Shown here piece by piece: positions 45,590 through 54,132 of a stretch of 64,000 nt of DNA (position 1 is its first letter; every line of letters starts with the position of its first letter). This stretch comes from SZUA-36 sp963759155 (GTDB taxonomy: Bacteria; Pseudomonadota; Gammaproteobacteria; Xanthomonadales; SZUA-36). The notes under the pieces are model-generated. The model was not told the origin of the DNA, did no database searches, and saw nothing but the letters and a program-made list of their open reading frames with translations. The position numbers and the translations under genes were made by a program. The stretch lies in assembly GCA_963759155.1 (NCBI GenBank), contig CAVWXX010000005.1:310001-374000 (forward strand). The letters run 5' to 3'.

Positions 45590-48500
45590 TTAAAACGCTT
45601 TAGCGTAATCCTTGACCCGGGTGATGGTCGGCTTCAAATCACCGGCGAGACCATTGATATCATCCCATTGTGCGTCCCGTGCGGCTTTCTCAAGCGCAAA
45701 ACACAGATCAGCCAGTGAGTTCGCCCCGACGGTACGGGCCGACGATTTGAGTTTATGGCTATGAAACCTGATCTGTTCTGCATCCCCTTGTTTGAATGCT
45801 GTCTCAAAATCGGAAAAAATATCGTCCATCTGTGATACGAACTTTTGCAGGACTTCCTGTTTCGCCCCATGATCGTCAGCAAAAATGCGATCAAGCGCGG
45901 TGTGATCTACCGCGATCCCGGGATGAATCTCGCCTTCAAGCTGTCCCGGTATGACAGGCTGGTCGAGAATATCAACTTCCGTTGGGTCGCTTAACGAAAC
46001 CCTGTTCACCACACCATCGCTTCCTGGCAGCCATTTAATCATCGTTGAAAACAGGCTACCCGGCTCAACTGGCTTGGCGATGAAATCTTCCATACCCGCC
46101 TGCAGACAGGCCAGGCGATCCTCTTTGAAAACATTCGCCGTTAAAGCCAAAATGGGTGTGTGCAGGTTAATCGCCCTGGGGCCACTGGCGGAACGGATCA
46201 AACGCGTTGCTTCCAAGCCATCCACTTCCGGCATCTGCATATCCATTAATATCAGGTCGTAATCGTTGTCACGCGCCATAGATACCGCAACACGGCCGTT
46301 CTGGGCTGTATCCACAACGAGACCCACGCTGGATAACAATGCAACCACCACTTCCAGGTTGATGGCATTATCTTCAGCCACCAATACCCTTGAACCGGTA
46401 TACTTTTCACGCAAAACCCGCTCGGCATCCACTGTTACGCCGGAAGACATGCTGGGCATTTTCCCCTTGCCATAACCCAGCCAGGCGGTAAACCAGAACG
46501 TACTGCCCTCACCCAGCGTACTTTCAGCACCTACCTCGCCACCCATCATGAGTACCAGTCGCCGGGTGATAGCCAAACCGAGCCCGGTACCCCCGTGTAC
46601 ACGCGTGGTGGAAGCATCGCCTTGCTCAAAAGCATCAAATAAACCGGGCAATATATCGTCTGCGACGCCGATACCTGTATCCCTTACTTCGAAACGTACA
46701 AGAACCTTGTTGTCCGTTTCTTCAATTTTTCGGGAACGCAGATATATCGTGCCCTGCTCGGTAAACTTGATCGCGTTTCCAACATAGTTAAACAGGGCCT
46801 GGCGTAGCCGGGTTGCATCGCCCTTCAACCAGGGCGGCGTGTCTCCCATGTCCACGTCAATGGTCAATCCCCGTGCCGAGAGTTCTTCACGGAATAAGGA
46901 CTGGATATGATCAAAAATCTCGCTGAGACTAAAATTTGATTTTTCCAGGGTCAGCTTTTCGGCCTCGATCTTGGAGAGATCCAGGATGTCATTGATAATC
47001 GACAGCAGATGGCCTGCTGAGGCTTCAATCTTCGTCAGGCTTTCAGCCTGGTCCTTTCTTGGTTCGGCTCGCTGTAGCAAATGCGTGAGCCCGATGATGG
47101 CATTCATCGGCGTGCGGATTTCATGACTCATATTGGCAAGAAAAATACTCTTGGCCTTGTTGGCCGATTCCGCTCTCTCCCTCGCATCAGCCAGCTCGGC
47201 GGTACGTTGTCCCACCAGGTCCTCGAGATGATGACGATGGGCGTCGAGTTCGCGTGTCAGGTGCTTTTTCTCGGTGATGTCATCTTTGACCGCTACATAA
47301 TGGGTGATGGTCCCATTCGGACTGCGGATCGGTGTAATGATCGCGTGTTCAACGTACTCTTGACCATGCTTGTTCCGGTTGAATAACTCACCCTGCCAGG
47401 CATAACCCCTGGTCAGTGCAGCCCATAATGACTGAAAAGTTTCCGGCGGTGTTTTACCCGACTTCAGAATACGCGGGTTTTTGCCGATGATCTCTTCACG
47501 GGTATAGGCTGTTGCCTCCAGAAAAGCTTCATTGACGTACTCAATCTCGGCCTTCAGGTTGGTGATAACGATACTTTCCGGACTTTGCTCCACGGCCTGC
47601 GCCAGCTTCCGTAGTTCGCTCTCCATCCGCAGTCGGTCATCGATGTCCCTGAGCACCGCCACAAAAACCGGAGAGTGTTCTTCCATGTACTGCAGATGAA
47701 TTTCAACCGGGTACATGGTCTGGTCTTTACGGCAATTAACCGTTGTTATCATCAGTTCAGGCCGTTCGCCGGTGCGTAATGGCTCAATCAGCGCGGCAAG
47801 TGATTCTGCCGTGAATTGCGGTTGAATATCAACGGGTGTCAAGCATCGAAGCTCTTCCATCGAGTAGCCCAGGTTTAATTGGGCCTCTTTGTTGGCATCG
47901 ACGAACCGCATCGTCTGACTATCGAAAATCAGGATTTCATTCAGGCTATTTTCAAGCACCCGGCTAAAACGGGCTGACCTGCTCTCAAGGCGGCGGCGCT
48001 GGATAATACGCCACATTTCATTGGCAATCAGTTGCACGGTTTCCTTCTCGAGAGCGGTGTACTCACTATCCCTGTTGCCAATCCCCACAACCATTACCGC
48101 CTGCCCGTCATCGATAACCGGCACGCAGATCAGACGTCTCAACTCGGTATTTCCCTCGGGCAGACCATGCTGATGGCCATAGTCACCGTAATCATTGAAC
48201 AACACGGGGAGGAGTTGCTGTTGTAACTCAACGCATATAGCCGCGTCGTTGAGTGGGTAATGAACATCAGCACCCGATTCAAAATATTCCTCCAGCGTCC
48301 GGTCAGACCAGAAAGTCAGTTCAGTGCTGCCTTCTTCGCCGTGGAAATAATGTAAAAAGGAAACACAGCTATAGGTGAGGTCCTCCACGAGATCGAGGCC
48401 GGCCTTTATAAAGGCCTTTTCGTCCTGTTTTTCGGCGATAAGGGACAGCTTTTGCATGGCTTCGGCACGACGGGTCTGAAGCCGCATCAACTCGTCATTC

Positions 48501-49291
48501 AGTTTGCGCTGGGTGATATCCCGGCCAACGCCCAACACCCCGATGAGTTCACCATTGGGTTGGTACATTGGCACCTTGATGGTTTCAAGTTGCTCGACAT
48601 GTCCGTCATCGGCAAAACGTACTTGCTCTTCACTAACGCAACGCTCGCCGTTGGACATCGCTCGCTGGTCCTGCTCGGCGTGGGCGTCCGCCTTTTGCTC
48701 GTCCATGAAGTCGTAGTCGGTTTTACCGACAATAGCCACTTCATCAACACCAAGATATTGTTCAAAACGGTGATTACAGGCAAGGTAAGCACCTTGCTGG
48801 TCCTTTAACCAGATCAGGTCAGGTAATGTATCTATCAATGCATGCCACTGCGCCTGGCCAAGCCGGTGCTGGCTTTTCTGTAATGCACCCGCAGTGGTGG
48901 ATAGCAAACCGGTCGCTTCAGTGTCACGCAACGCATTTTCAATGGCAGGAACAAGTCGCTTAATATTATCCCTGCTAATGAAATTATCGGCCCCATTCTT
49001 CAACAGACTGATTGAATTTTCGAAATGCTGGATGTCAGAAATGATGATAAACGGTGTGTCCCTGGCCGTTTTCCTGACCAGATTCAGTGCGTGAATTGCA
49101 TCCAGAAAGGGTAGGTCCAGGTCATATAGGATGCAATTCCAGGCAAGCTGACTCAAAGTCGCTTTTAAGCCCTCCACACTCTCCTGTCGCTCCAATACCA
49201 GCGCAGGCCAGCGTTTGCACAGTTGTCTCTCGATAAGCTGTGTATCTGTGCTGGAATTGCCAATAATCAGGACGCTAAACGGTGTCGACAT
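45590..49291 (-). CDS. Hybrid sensor histidine kinase with REC-PAS-GAF-PAS-PAS-HisKA-HATPase-REC-HPt
   Basis: 1233 residues, soluble, no membrane helices. Order: N-terminal receiver-like domain (LYDLDLPFLDA, Asp about 60), PAS (about 150-260), GAF (about 290-440), two PAS domains, HisKA with MSHEIRTPMNA (His about 722), HATPase with NAIKFTEQG, DTGIGV and GGTGLGLAI, receiver with LILMDMQMPEVDG (Asp about 1013) and C-terminal HPt with HSHKLKSSAR (His about 1180). Phosphate would pass His-Asp-His to an unlinked regulator. The N-terminal receiver suggests input from another kinase. The signal is unknown; the last codon abuts the convergent ATPase gene. Confidence 0.92.
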   Translation of the reverse strand: MSTPFSVLIIGNSSTDTQLIERQLCKRWPALVLERQESVEGLKATLSQLAWNCILYDLDLPFLDAIHALNLVRKTARDTPFIIISDIQHFENSISLLKNGADNFISRDNIKRLVPAIENALRDTEATGLLSTTAGALQKSQHRLGQAQWHALIDTLPDLIWLKDQQGAYLACNHRFEQYLGVDEVAIVGKTDYDFMDEQKADAHAEQDQRAMSNGERCVSEEQVRFADDGHVEQLETIKVPMYQPNGELIGVLGVGRDITQRKLNDELMRLQTRRAEAMQKLSLIAEKQDEKAFIKAGLDLVEDLTYSCVSFLHYFHGEEGSTELTFWSDRTLEEYFESGADVHYPLNDAAICVELQQQLLPVLFNDYGDYGHQHGLPEGNTELRRLICVPVIDDGQAVMVVGIGNRDSEYTALEKETVQLIANEMWRIIQRRRLESRSARFSRVLENSLNEILIFDSQTMRFVDANKEAQLNLGYSMEELRCLTPVDIQPQFTAESLAALIEPLRTGERPELMITTVNCRKDQTMYPVEIHLQYMEEHSPVFVAVLRDIDDRLRMESELRKLAQAVEQSPESIVITNLKAEIEYVNEAFLEATAYTREEIIGKNPRILKSGKTPPETFQSLWAALTRGYAWQGELFNRNKHGQEYVEHAIITPIRSPNGTITHYVAVKDDITEKKHLTRELDAHRHHLEDLVGQRTAELADARERAESANKAKSIFLANMSHEIRTPMNAIIGLTHLLQRAEPRKDQAESLTKIEASAGHLLSIINDILDLSKIEAEKLTLEKSNFSLSEIFDHIQSLFREELSARGLTIDVDMGDTPPWLKGDATRLRQALFNYVGNAIKFTEQGTIYLRSRKIEETDNKVLVRFEVRDTGIGVADDILPGLFDAFEQGDASTTRVHGGTGLGLAITRRLVLMMGGEVGAESTLGEGSTFWFTAWLGYGKGKMPSMSSGVTVDAERVLREKYTGSRVLVAEDNAINLEVVVALLSSVGLVVDTAQNGRVAVSMARDNDYDLILMDMQMPEVDGLEATRLIRSASGPRAINLHTPILALTANVFKEDRLACLQAGMEDFIAKPVEPGSLFSTMIKWLPGSDGVVNRVSLSDPTEVDILDQPVIPGQLEGEIHPGIAVDHTALDRIFADDHGAKQEVLQKFVSQMDDIFSDFETAFKQGDAEQIRFHSHKLKSSARTVGANSLADLCFALEKAARDAQWDDINGLAGDLKPTITRVKDYAKAF

Positions 49292-49507
49292 TTTCTCCCT
49301 TCAGTCTTCGACCGTGTGAATAATCAACCTGAGTTCCATACCTCTCAGGGCATCAGGTACTTGTTTATATTACAGGTTTGCTCAAAAAACTACCGAAATT
49401 GTCTCAATTCCATATCTGCATCACTTAATAGCCGGGTAAAAACGTACGAAAAGCGACGCTATTCATGTGCGGAAAATGGATTGTGGACGGCTTCTGAAAG
49501 TACGCTT

Positions 49508-50455
49508 TCAGGAAGCAAACACCCGGAAATATTCTATGGTTGGCTTAAGGCCCGCCTCCAGTGAAACCGTGGGCTCCCACCCCAGTTCCGCCTTTGCCTG
49601 GCTGATGTCCGGCTGTCTTTGGGTTGGGTCATCCTGGGGTAGCGGTTCAAATATCAGGCTGGACTTGGAACCGGTCATGTCTATGACTTTTTCAGCGAGT
49701 TCCCTGATGGTGAACTCACCGGGGTTGCCCAGGTTGACCGGGCCAGTCAGCTCTGACTTCGAGTTCATCAGGCGGATAAGACCTTCAACCAGATCATCCA
49801 CATAGCAGAAAGAGCGTGACTGCATCCCATCGCCATAAATGGTGATGTCATGACCCTGTAGCGCCTGCATAATAAAATTGGACACAACGCGACCGTCATC
49901 AGGAAGCATCTTGGGGCCGTAGGTGTTGAAAATCCGTGCTACCTTAATGCTTGTATTGTGTTGGCGGCGATAATCGAAAAACAGGGTTTCGGCACAACGT
50001 TTACCCTCGTCATAGCACGAGCGGATACCAATCGGGTTGACGTTGCCCCAGTAGTCTTCTGTTTGCGGGTGTATTTCCGGGTCACCATAGACTTCGGAGG
50101 TTGAGGCCTGCAGAATGCGCGCGCCGGTGCGCTTGGCAAGACCCAGCATATTAATGGCACCATGTACGCTGGTTTTTGTGGTCTGTACCGGGTCACGCTG
50201 ATAATGAATAGGTGACGCCGGACAAGCCAAATTGAATATTTGATCGACTTCGACATAAAGGGGAAAGGTGACGTCGTGTCGCATCAGTTCGAAATTAGGG
50301 TGTTCCAACAAGTGCACGATATTACGCCGTGTACTCGTGTAGAAATTGTCCACACACAATACGTCATGCCCCTGGTCCAGAAGTCGTTCGCACAGATGAG
50401 AGCCCAGAAAGCCGGCGCCACCAGTGATCAGAATTCTTTTCGATGATGTACTCAT
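49508..50455 (-). CDS. UDP-glucuronate decarboxylase (UDP-xylose synthase), SDR family
   Basis: 315 residues, the normal length. NAD-binding ILITGGAGFLGSHLCERLLD is at the N-terminus; the UXS-specific segments follow (FNLACPASPIHYQRDPVQTT, ASTSEVYGDPEIHPQ, and the catalytic YxxxK as CYDEGKR). FNTYGPKMLPDDGRVVSNF and RSFCYVDDLVEGL complete the family pattern. It converts UDP-glucuronate to UDP-xylose for surface polysaccharide or glycolipid synthesis. It lies eight bases after an LTA-synthase-like gene, so both may serve envelope assembly. Confidence 0.93.
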   Translation of the reverse strand: MSTSSKRILITGGAGFLGSHLCERLLDQGHDVLCVDNFYTSTRRNIVHLLEHPNFELMRHDVTFPLYVEVDQIFNLACPASPIHYQRDPVQTTKTSVHGAINMLGLAKRTGARILQASTSEVYGDPEIHPQTEDYWGNVNPIGIRSCYDEGKRCAETLFFDYRRQHNTSIKVARIFNTYGPKMLPDDGRVVSNFIMQALQGHDITIYGDGMQSRSFCYVDDLVEGLIRLMNSKSELTGPVNLGNPGEFTIRELAEKVIDMTGSKSSLIFEPLPQDDPTQRQPDISQAKAELGWEPTVSLEAGLKPTIEYFRVFAS

Positions 50456-50462
50456 ATCTCTC

Positions 50463-52397
50463 CTAAGGGCGATAAGCCTTTTCTCTGATCATCATGACTG
50501 GCCATTTTGCGTGTGCCAGGGCCAGTTGTTCAAGTGCCTGATCCGGCGCCGGGTCCGGAATGAGACTCTCGCCAGCTTGATACAAATAAGACTGAATGGG
50601 CAGCTTGGGTTGCATAATGACCACTTTACCGTCCACAAGCCAGCCCTGTAAATCATGATACTGCATCTGGGCCCGGCCCCCGCCGTTGTAAAACCGAGGC
50701 AAGGTCAAGTCCCGGCCAATCGCAGGATGACGACTGTCTACACCCATCAATGAAAGCAGGGTCGGCAACAGGTCGATTTGGCTGGTGATACCCGGTACCC
50801 GCCGTGGCTCAATACCATTTCCAATAATAACGCCCGGGATATGAAAGCGTTCAACCGGAATCAGGCTGGCCCCCTTCACCCGGGAATTGTGATCCGAGAC
50901 AATCAGGAATAGTGTGTTGTCCCAGTAATTGGATGCGCGTGCCATTTCCATGAACCGGCCCAATGCGAAGTCTGCATAGGCCACCGCCATCTCGCGTGGC
51001 GCGTCCGCACCGGTGCGATTGTCTACCTTGCCTTCTGGAATCTCGAACGGTTTGTGATTGCTGGAGGTGAACACCAGGCTGAAGAATGGCTGGTCCCCCA
51101 TGCTGCCCAGGTATTCATCCGCTTTCAGAAACAGGTCTTCGTCCGAAACACCCCAGGTGGCAACGAATTGGGGGTCTTCAAAGTCTTTCTGATCGATCAC
51201 TGTCTGGAAGCCATTGTTCAGAAAGAAGCGCCGCATATTGTCAAAATGAGCTGACCCGCCATAGATAAAGCTGGTTTGGAATCCCTGATTCTGTAACACA
51301 TTGGCGATGGTAAAAAAGTTAGTCTGCGTTTCGGTACGCTTGACGGTACTGCGTTTTTTCGTGGGTGGAAAACCCGAAAGAATAGCTTCGAGGCCGCGAA
51401 CCGACCGGGTGCCCGTAGCATAAAGTTGTTCGAACCATATGCCCTGATCTGCCAACCCGTCGAGGCTTGGTGTCAGGTCTTTGCCGCCCAGGCTACCGAC
51501 AAATTCGGAACCCAGGCTTTCCTGCAGTACGATCACGAGGTTCATCGGCCGACTCAAACGACGCGTGGCCACCTGGTCATGCATCGTGGGTGTGGCACTC
51601 TCTAAATCAACCCTGGCCTCAAGGCCTGCGTCTTCAACGACGATGCGCAGGGCTTCGGCCTCATCCATTTTTCCGTAATTGGCTTCCCCGCCTTTGGAAT
51701 CACGATACTGCTCATAAACTGCATAAATCAGCGTATAGGCCGAGTTTAGCGGCAACTGGTTGACCATTGAATCCGTGGTAAAGGCAACGGTACTTGGATT
51801 CACCGGGTGATGATCAAGCGTTGATCGGACCATGGCGAACACCAGGACCGCAATGACCGGCATCAAAAACAGGGCGCCAGGAAAGCGCCTGTGAGATGAC
51901 ATCCGGCCTGCACTTTTTGTCAGTCGCCAGGTCACCAGGCAAGATAAGAATGTCACCACCGCAACCAGCGCCATTAAAGGCCCGTACGAGGTCAGCAGCA
52001 TGGAAAAAACCTCGCGGGGGTACTTCAGGTATTCGATATAGATGTAATTCGGCCGGGCATCGTATTGATCGATGTAGGGAATCGTGCCCAACTCCAGCCA
52101 TACGATGAAGAAAGTGACCGTCACCAGGTAATAACGCAAAATGATCGACCCGAATTTTTTCCCCGACTGCCATGGTGCGGCCAACAGGGCGGGACCGACC
52201 AGCATACCCATCAGGACAAGATCAAAGCGAACACCCTGTAGCAGGATGAACCAGTTACCGCCCGTGGGTGCTACACGGTCCCAATACCAGGCAATCAGAA
52301 GAATTCGTGAAAGGCTTAGCAGTATCAGTAAAAAGCCAAGTACACGCAGGGGTGCGGAAAGACACCTGATGGCGTTTGATAAGCTTGTTAAAACCAT
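50463..52397 (-). CDS. LTA-synthase-family sulfatase-like membrane enzyme
   Basis: 644 residues. Four to five N-terminal membrane helices (about residues 10-190) precede a sulfatase/alkaline-phosphatase-fold domain. Metal-ligand and catalytic residues are in NLVIVLQESLGSEFVGSLGG, the nucleophile Thr in YATGTRSVRGLE, SFIYGGSAHFDNMR and IVSDHNSRVKG. The family transfers phosphoglycerol or phosphoethanolamine to envelope glycans; in Gram-negatives OpgB and phosphoethanolamine-transferase-like roles are known. It starts one base after the methyltransferase stop and runs into the UDP-xylose synthase, which fits envelope-glycan decoration. The precise group transferred is unknown. Confidence 0.88.
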   Translation of the reverse strand: MVLTSLSNAIRCLSAPLRVLGFLLILLSLSRILLIAWYWDRVAPTGGNWFILLQGVRFDLVLMGMLVGPALLAAPWQSGKKFGSIILRYYLVTVTFFIVWLELGTIPYIDQYDARPNYIYIEYLKYPREVFSMLLTSYGPLMALVAVVTFLSCLVTWRLTKSAGRMSSHRRFPGALFLMPVIAVLVFAMVRSTLDHHPVNPSTVAFTTDSMVNQLPLNSAYTLIYAVYEQYRDSKGGEANYGKMDEAEALRIVVEDAGLEARVDLESATPTMHDQVATRRLSRPMNLVIVLQESLGSEFVGSLGGKDLTPSLDGLADQGIWFEQLYATGTRSVRGLEAILSGFPPTKKRSTVKRTETQTNFFTIANVLQNQGFQTSFIYGGSAHFDNMRRFFLNNGFQTVIDQKDFEDPQFVATWGVSDEDLFLKADEYLGSMGDQPFFSLVFTSSNHKPFEIPEGKVDNRTGADAPREMAVAYADFALGRFMEMARASNYWDNTLFLIVSDHNSRVKGASLIPVERFHIPGVIIGNGIEPRRVPGITSQIDLLPTLLSLMGVDSRHPAIGRDLTLPRFYNGGGRAQMQYHDLQGWLVDGKVVIMQPKLPIQSYLYQAGESLIPDPAPDQALEQLALAHAKWPVMMIREKAYRP

Positions 52398-53024
52398 TCA
52401 GGTAATCGTCTCACTAAATTTAAAATGGAAAAAAGCAAATTCCTGCTGATGACCTGCCGGAGTAACATGACATTCGTGACCTGTTTCGAGCAGGTCAAAA
52501 CCCTCGCCTAACTCTGAAGTCAGTCTATCATCATCATACTGAACAATATCAAGCCCGCTGCACTTGTTGGGACCATCAATCGCAAAAGTCATGATAATAA
52601 GGTGCCCACCCGGTTCCAATGATTGCCTGAGAACACCGATGTATTTTTCCCTGTCTGCCTTGCTGGTTAAAAAATGAAACACCGCGCGGTCATGCCAGAG
52701 GGAAAACCGGTGTGGTGGCTTGAAGCGGGTGACATCTTCTTCATACCAATGAACCCTGTTCGCCTTTTCTGCCAGCCTATTGCGGGCATGGTCGAGCGCG
52801 TTTTTTGAAACATCCAATACGCTGATATCGGTGTAAGCTTCCTCGCATAGTCTATCCACGAGGGTTGATGCGCCGCCGCCAACATCAATTATCCGTGCGT
52901 GCCGGGGTAGTGAAATACCGGAAATAAGCGACAGCGACCGGGTCGGCTCCTGCTGATACCAACTCACCTCACGCGGCGATCTATTCAGGTAAACGTTTTC
53001 CCAGTGTTCTTTTCTCTCGGACAT
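52398..53024 (-). CDS. Class I SAM-dependent methyltransferase
   Basis: 208 residues from the ATG at 53024 (MSERKEHWENVY), the start shared by the family; 29 upstream in-frame residues look non-coding. The SAM-binding motif I is RIIDVGGGASTLVDRL, with motif II (ISVLDVSKNALDHARNRL) and LWHDRAVFHFL following. The N-terminal YLNRSPREVSWYQQEP is typical of a small uncharacterised methyltransferase group. Substrate unknown. It is first in a tight unit with the LTA-synthase-like and UDP-xylose-synthase genes, though a link to envelope chemistry is only positional. Confidence 0.85.
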   Translation of the reverse strand: MSERKEHWENVYLNRSPREVSWYQQEPTRSLSLISGISLPRHARIIDVGGGASTLVDRLCEEAYTDISVLDVSKNALDHARNRLAEKANRVHWYEEDVTRFKPPHRFSLWHDRAVFHFLTSKADREKYIGVLRQSLEPGGHLIIMTFAIDGPNKCSGLDIVQYDDDRLTSELGEGFDLLETGHECHVTPAGHQQEFAFFHFKFSETIT

Positions 53025-53235
53025 ATCCAGACCTGAAACATTTAACCCGTCATTATACCAAGCTGGGGATGAGCCAACCGGATTCTGGCATGACATCCCT
53101 TCAAAGAACAAATCCCAGGCAAAGAACCTATAGGGTTCTGCGTGGTCAATATCATGAACGAGTTTTGTAGTAAACTTTCTTCAGAAACGGGCACTTATGT
53201 CCAGCAAGCAGAAAACATCATCAGGAGTTTTCAAT

Positions 53236-53922
53236 ATGAACACAAAACGGATATCTCTGAGTATTCTAAGCCTGCTTTTAAGCTGCGCTGCCATCGCACC
53301 CGTGTGGGCAAAAAAGGATTTACCGGCCGTTAATGATGAAGGTATGGAACTCGTCAAGAACTCTGAATTGGCAACCGTCTATGCTGACCCGGGCGCCGAC
53401 CTGAGTATCTACAAGCGCGTCATGCTGCTTGATGCCACCGTCGCATTCAAGAAAAACTGGAAACGTGACCAGAACCGTGGCAATCCGATGAGGGTCAAGG
53501 ATAGTGACATGAAGAAAATCGAAGCTGATGTCGCCGAATTATTTCGCGAGGTTTTCATTAAAGAACTGGTCGACGGTGGCTATGCAATAGCTGAACAAGC
53601 CGCTGAAGATGTTCTCCTCGTCAAACCTGCCATCGTCGATCTTGATGTTTCTGCCCCGGACATTCAAAGCTCTGCTATGACCAGGAGTTTCTCTGAATCT
53701 GCCGGCGAAATGACCCTCAACCTTGAGCTCTTTGACTCGGTCACAAACGATAAGATCGCCAAGGCTACCGACAGGAAAGAGGATCGCTGGCGTGGTCGGA
53801 TGGAATGGCGTACCAGCGTCAGCAACCGGGCGGACGCCAAGCGCATGATGACAGACTGGGCCAAGGCGCTGAGGTCCGCTCTCGACGAAGCCCGCGCCTC
53901 GACCACACCCTCAACTGATTAG
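53236..53922 (+). CDS. DUF3313-type exported protein
   Basis: 228 residues from the ATG at 53236, which follows AGGAG; longer frames have no ribosome site. The signal peptide is MNTKRISLSILSLLLSCAA, in which the Cys could be a lipobox, though the surrounding residues are not ideal; periplasmic or outer-membrane location is inferred. The mature part follows the DUF3313 pattern: YADPGADLSIYKRVMLLDAT, VLLVKPAIVDLDVSAPD and GEMTLNLELFDSVTND. Function unknown. A 210-base gap to deaD follows, in which I see nothing else. Confidence 0.75.
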   Translation: MNTKRISLSILSLLLSCAAIAPVWAKKDLPAVNDEGMELVKNSELATVYADPGADLSIYKRVMLLDATVAFKKNWKRDQNRGNPMRVKDSDMKKIEADVAELFREVFIKELVDGGYAIAEQAAEDVLLVKPAIVDLDVSAPDIQSSAMTRSFSESAGEMTLNLELFDSVTNDKIAKATDRKEDRWRGRMEWRTSVSNRADAKRMMTDWAKALRSALDEARASTTPSTD

Positions 53923-54132
53923 ACGCGAGATGCCCATGGCCGGCGGCATCCAGTTTCCGCCGGCTGAGACTTCCACACAGCGGGAACAGCCCGTCTCTTC
54001 AGAAAACTCAAACAGTGTTTTTACCGGCCCTGGTGCCCAAAATCAGATAAACTGTATGGTTACTAAGCATGCACTGAATTATTGGTGTGTATGCACGCCT
54101 GAATACTACATTCGCCCATCCGGACACCGCAC

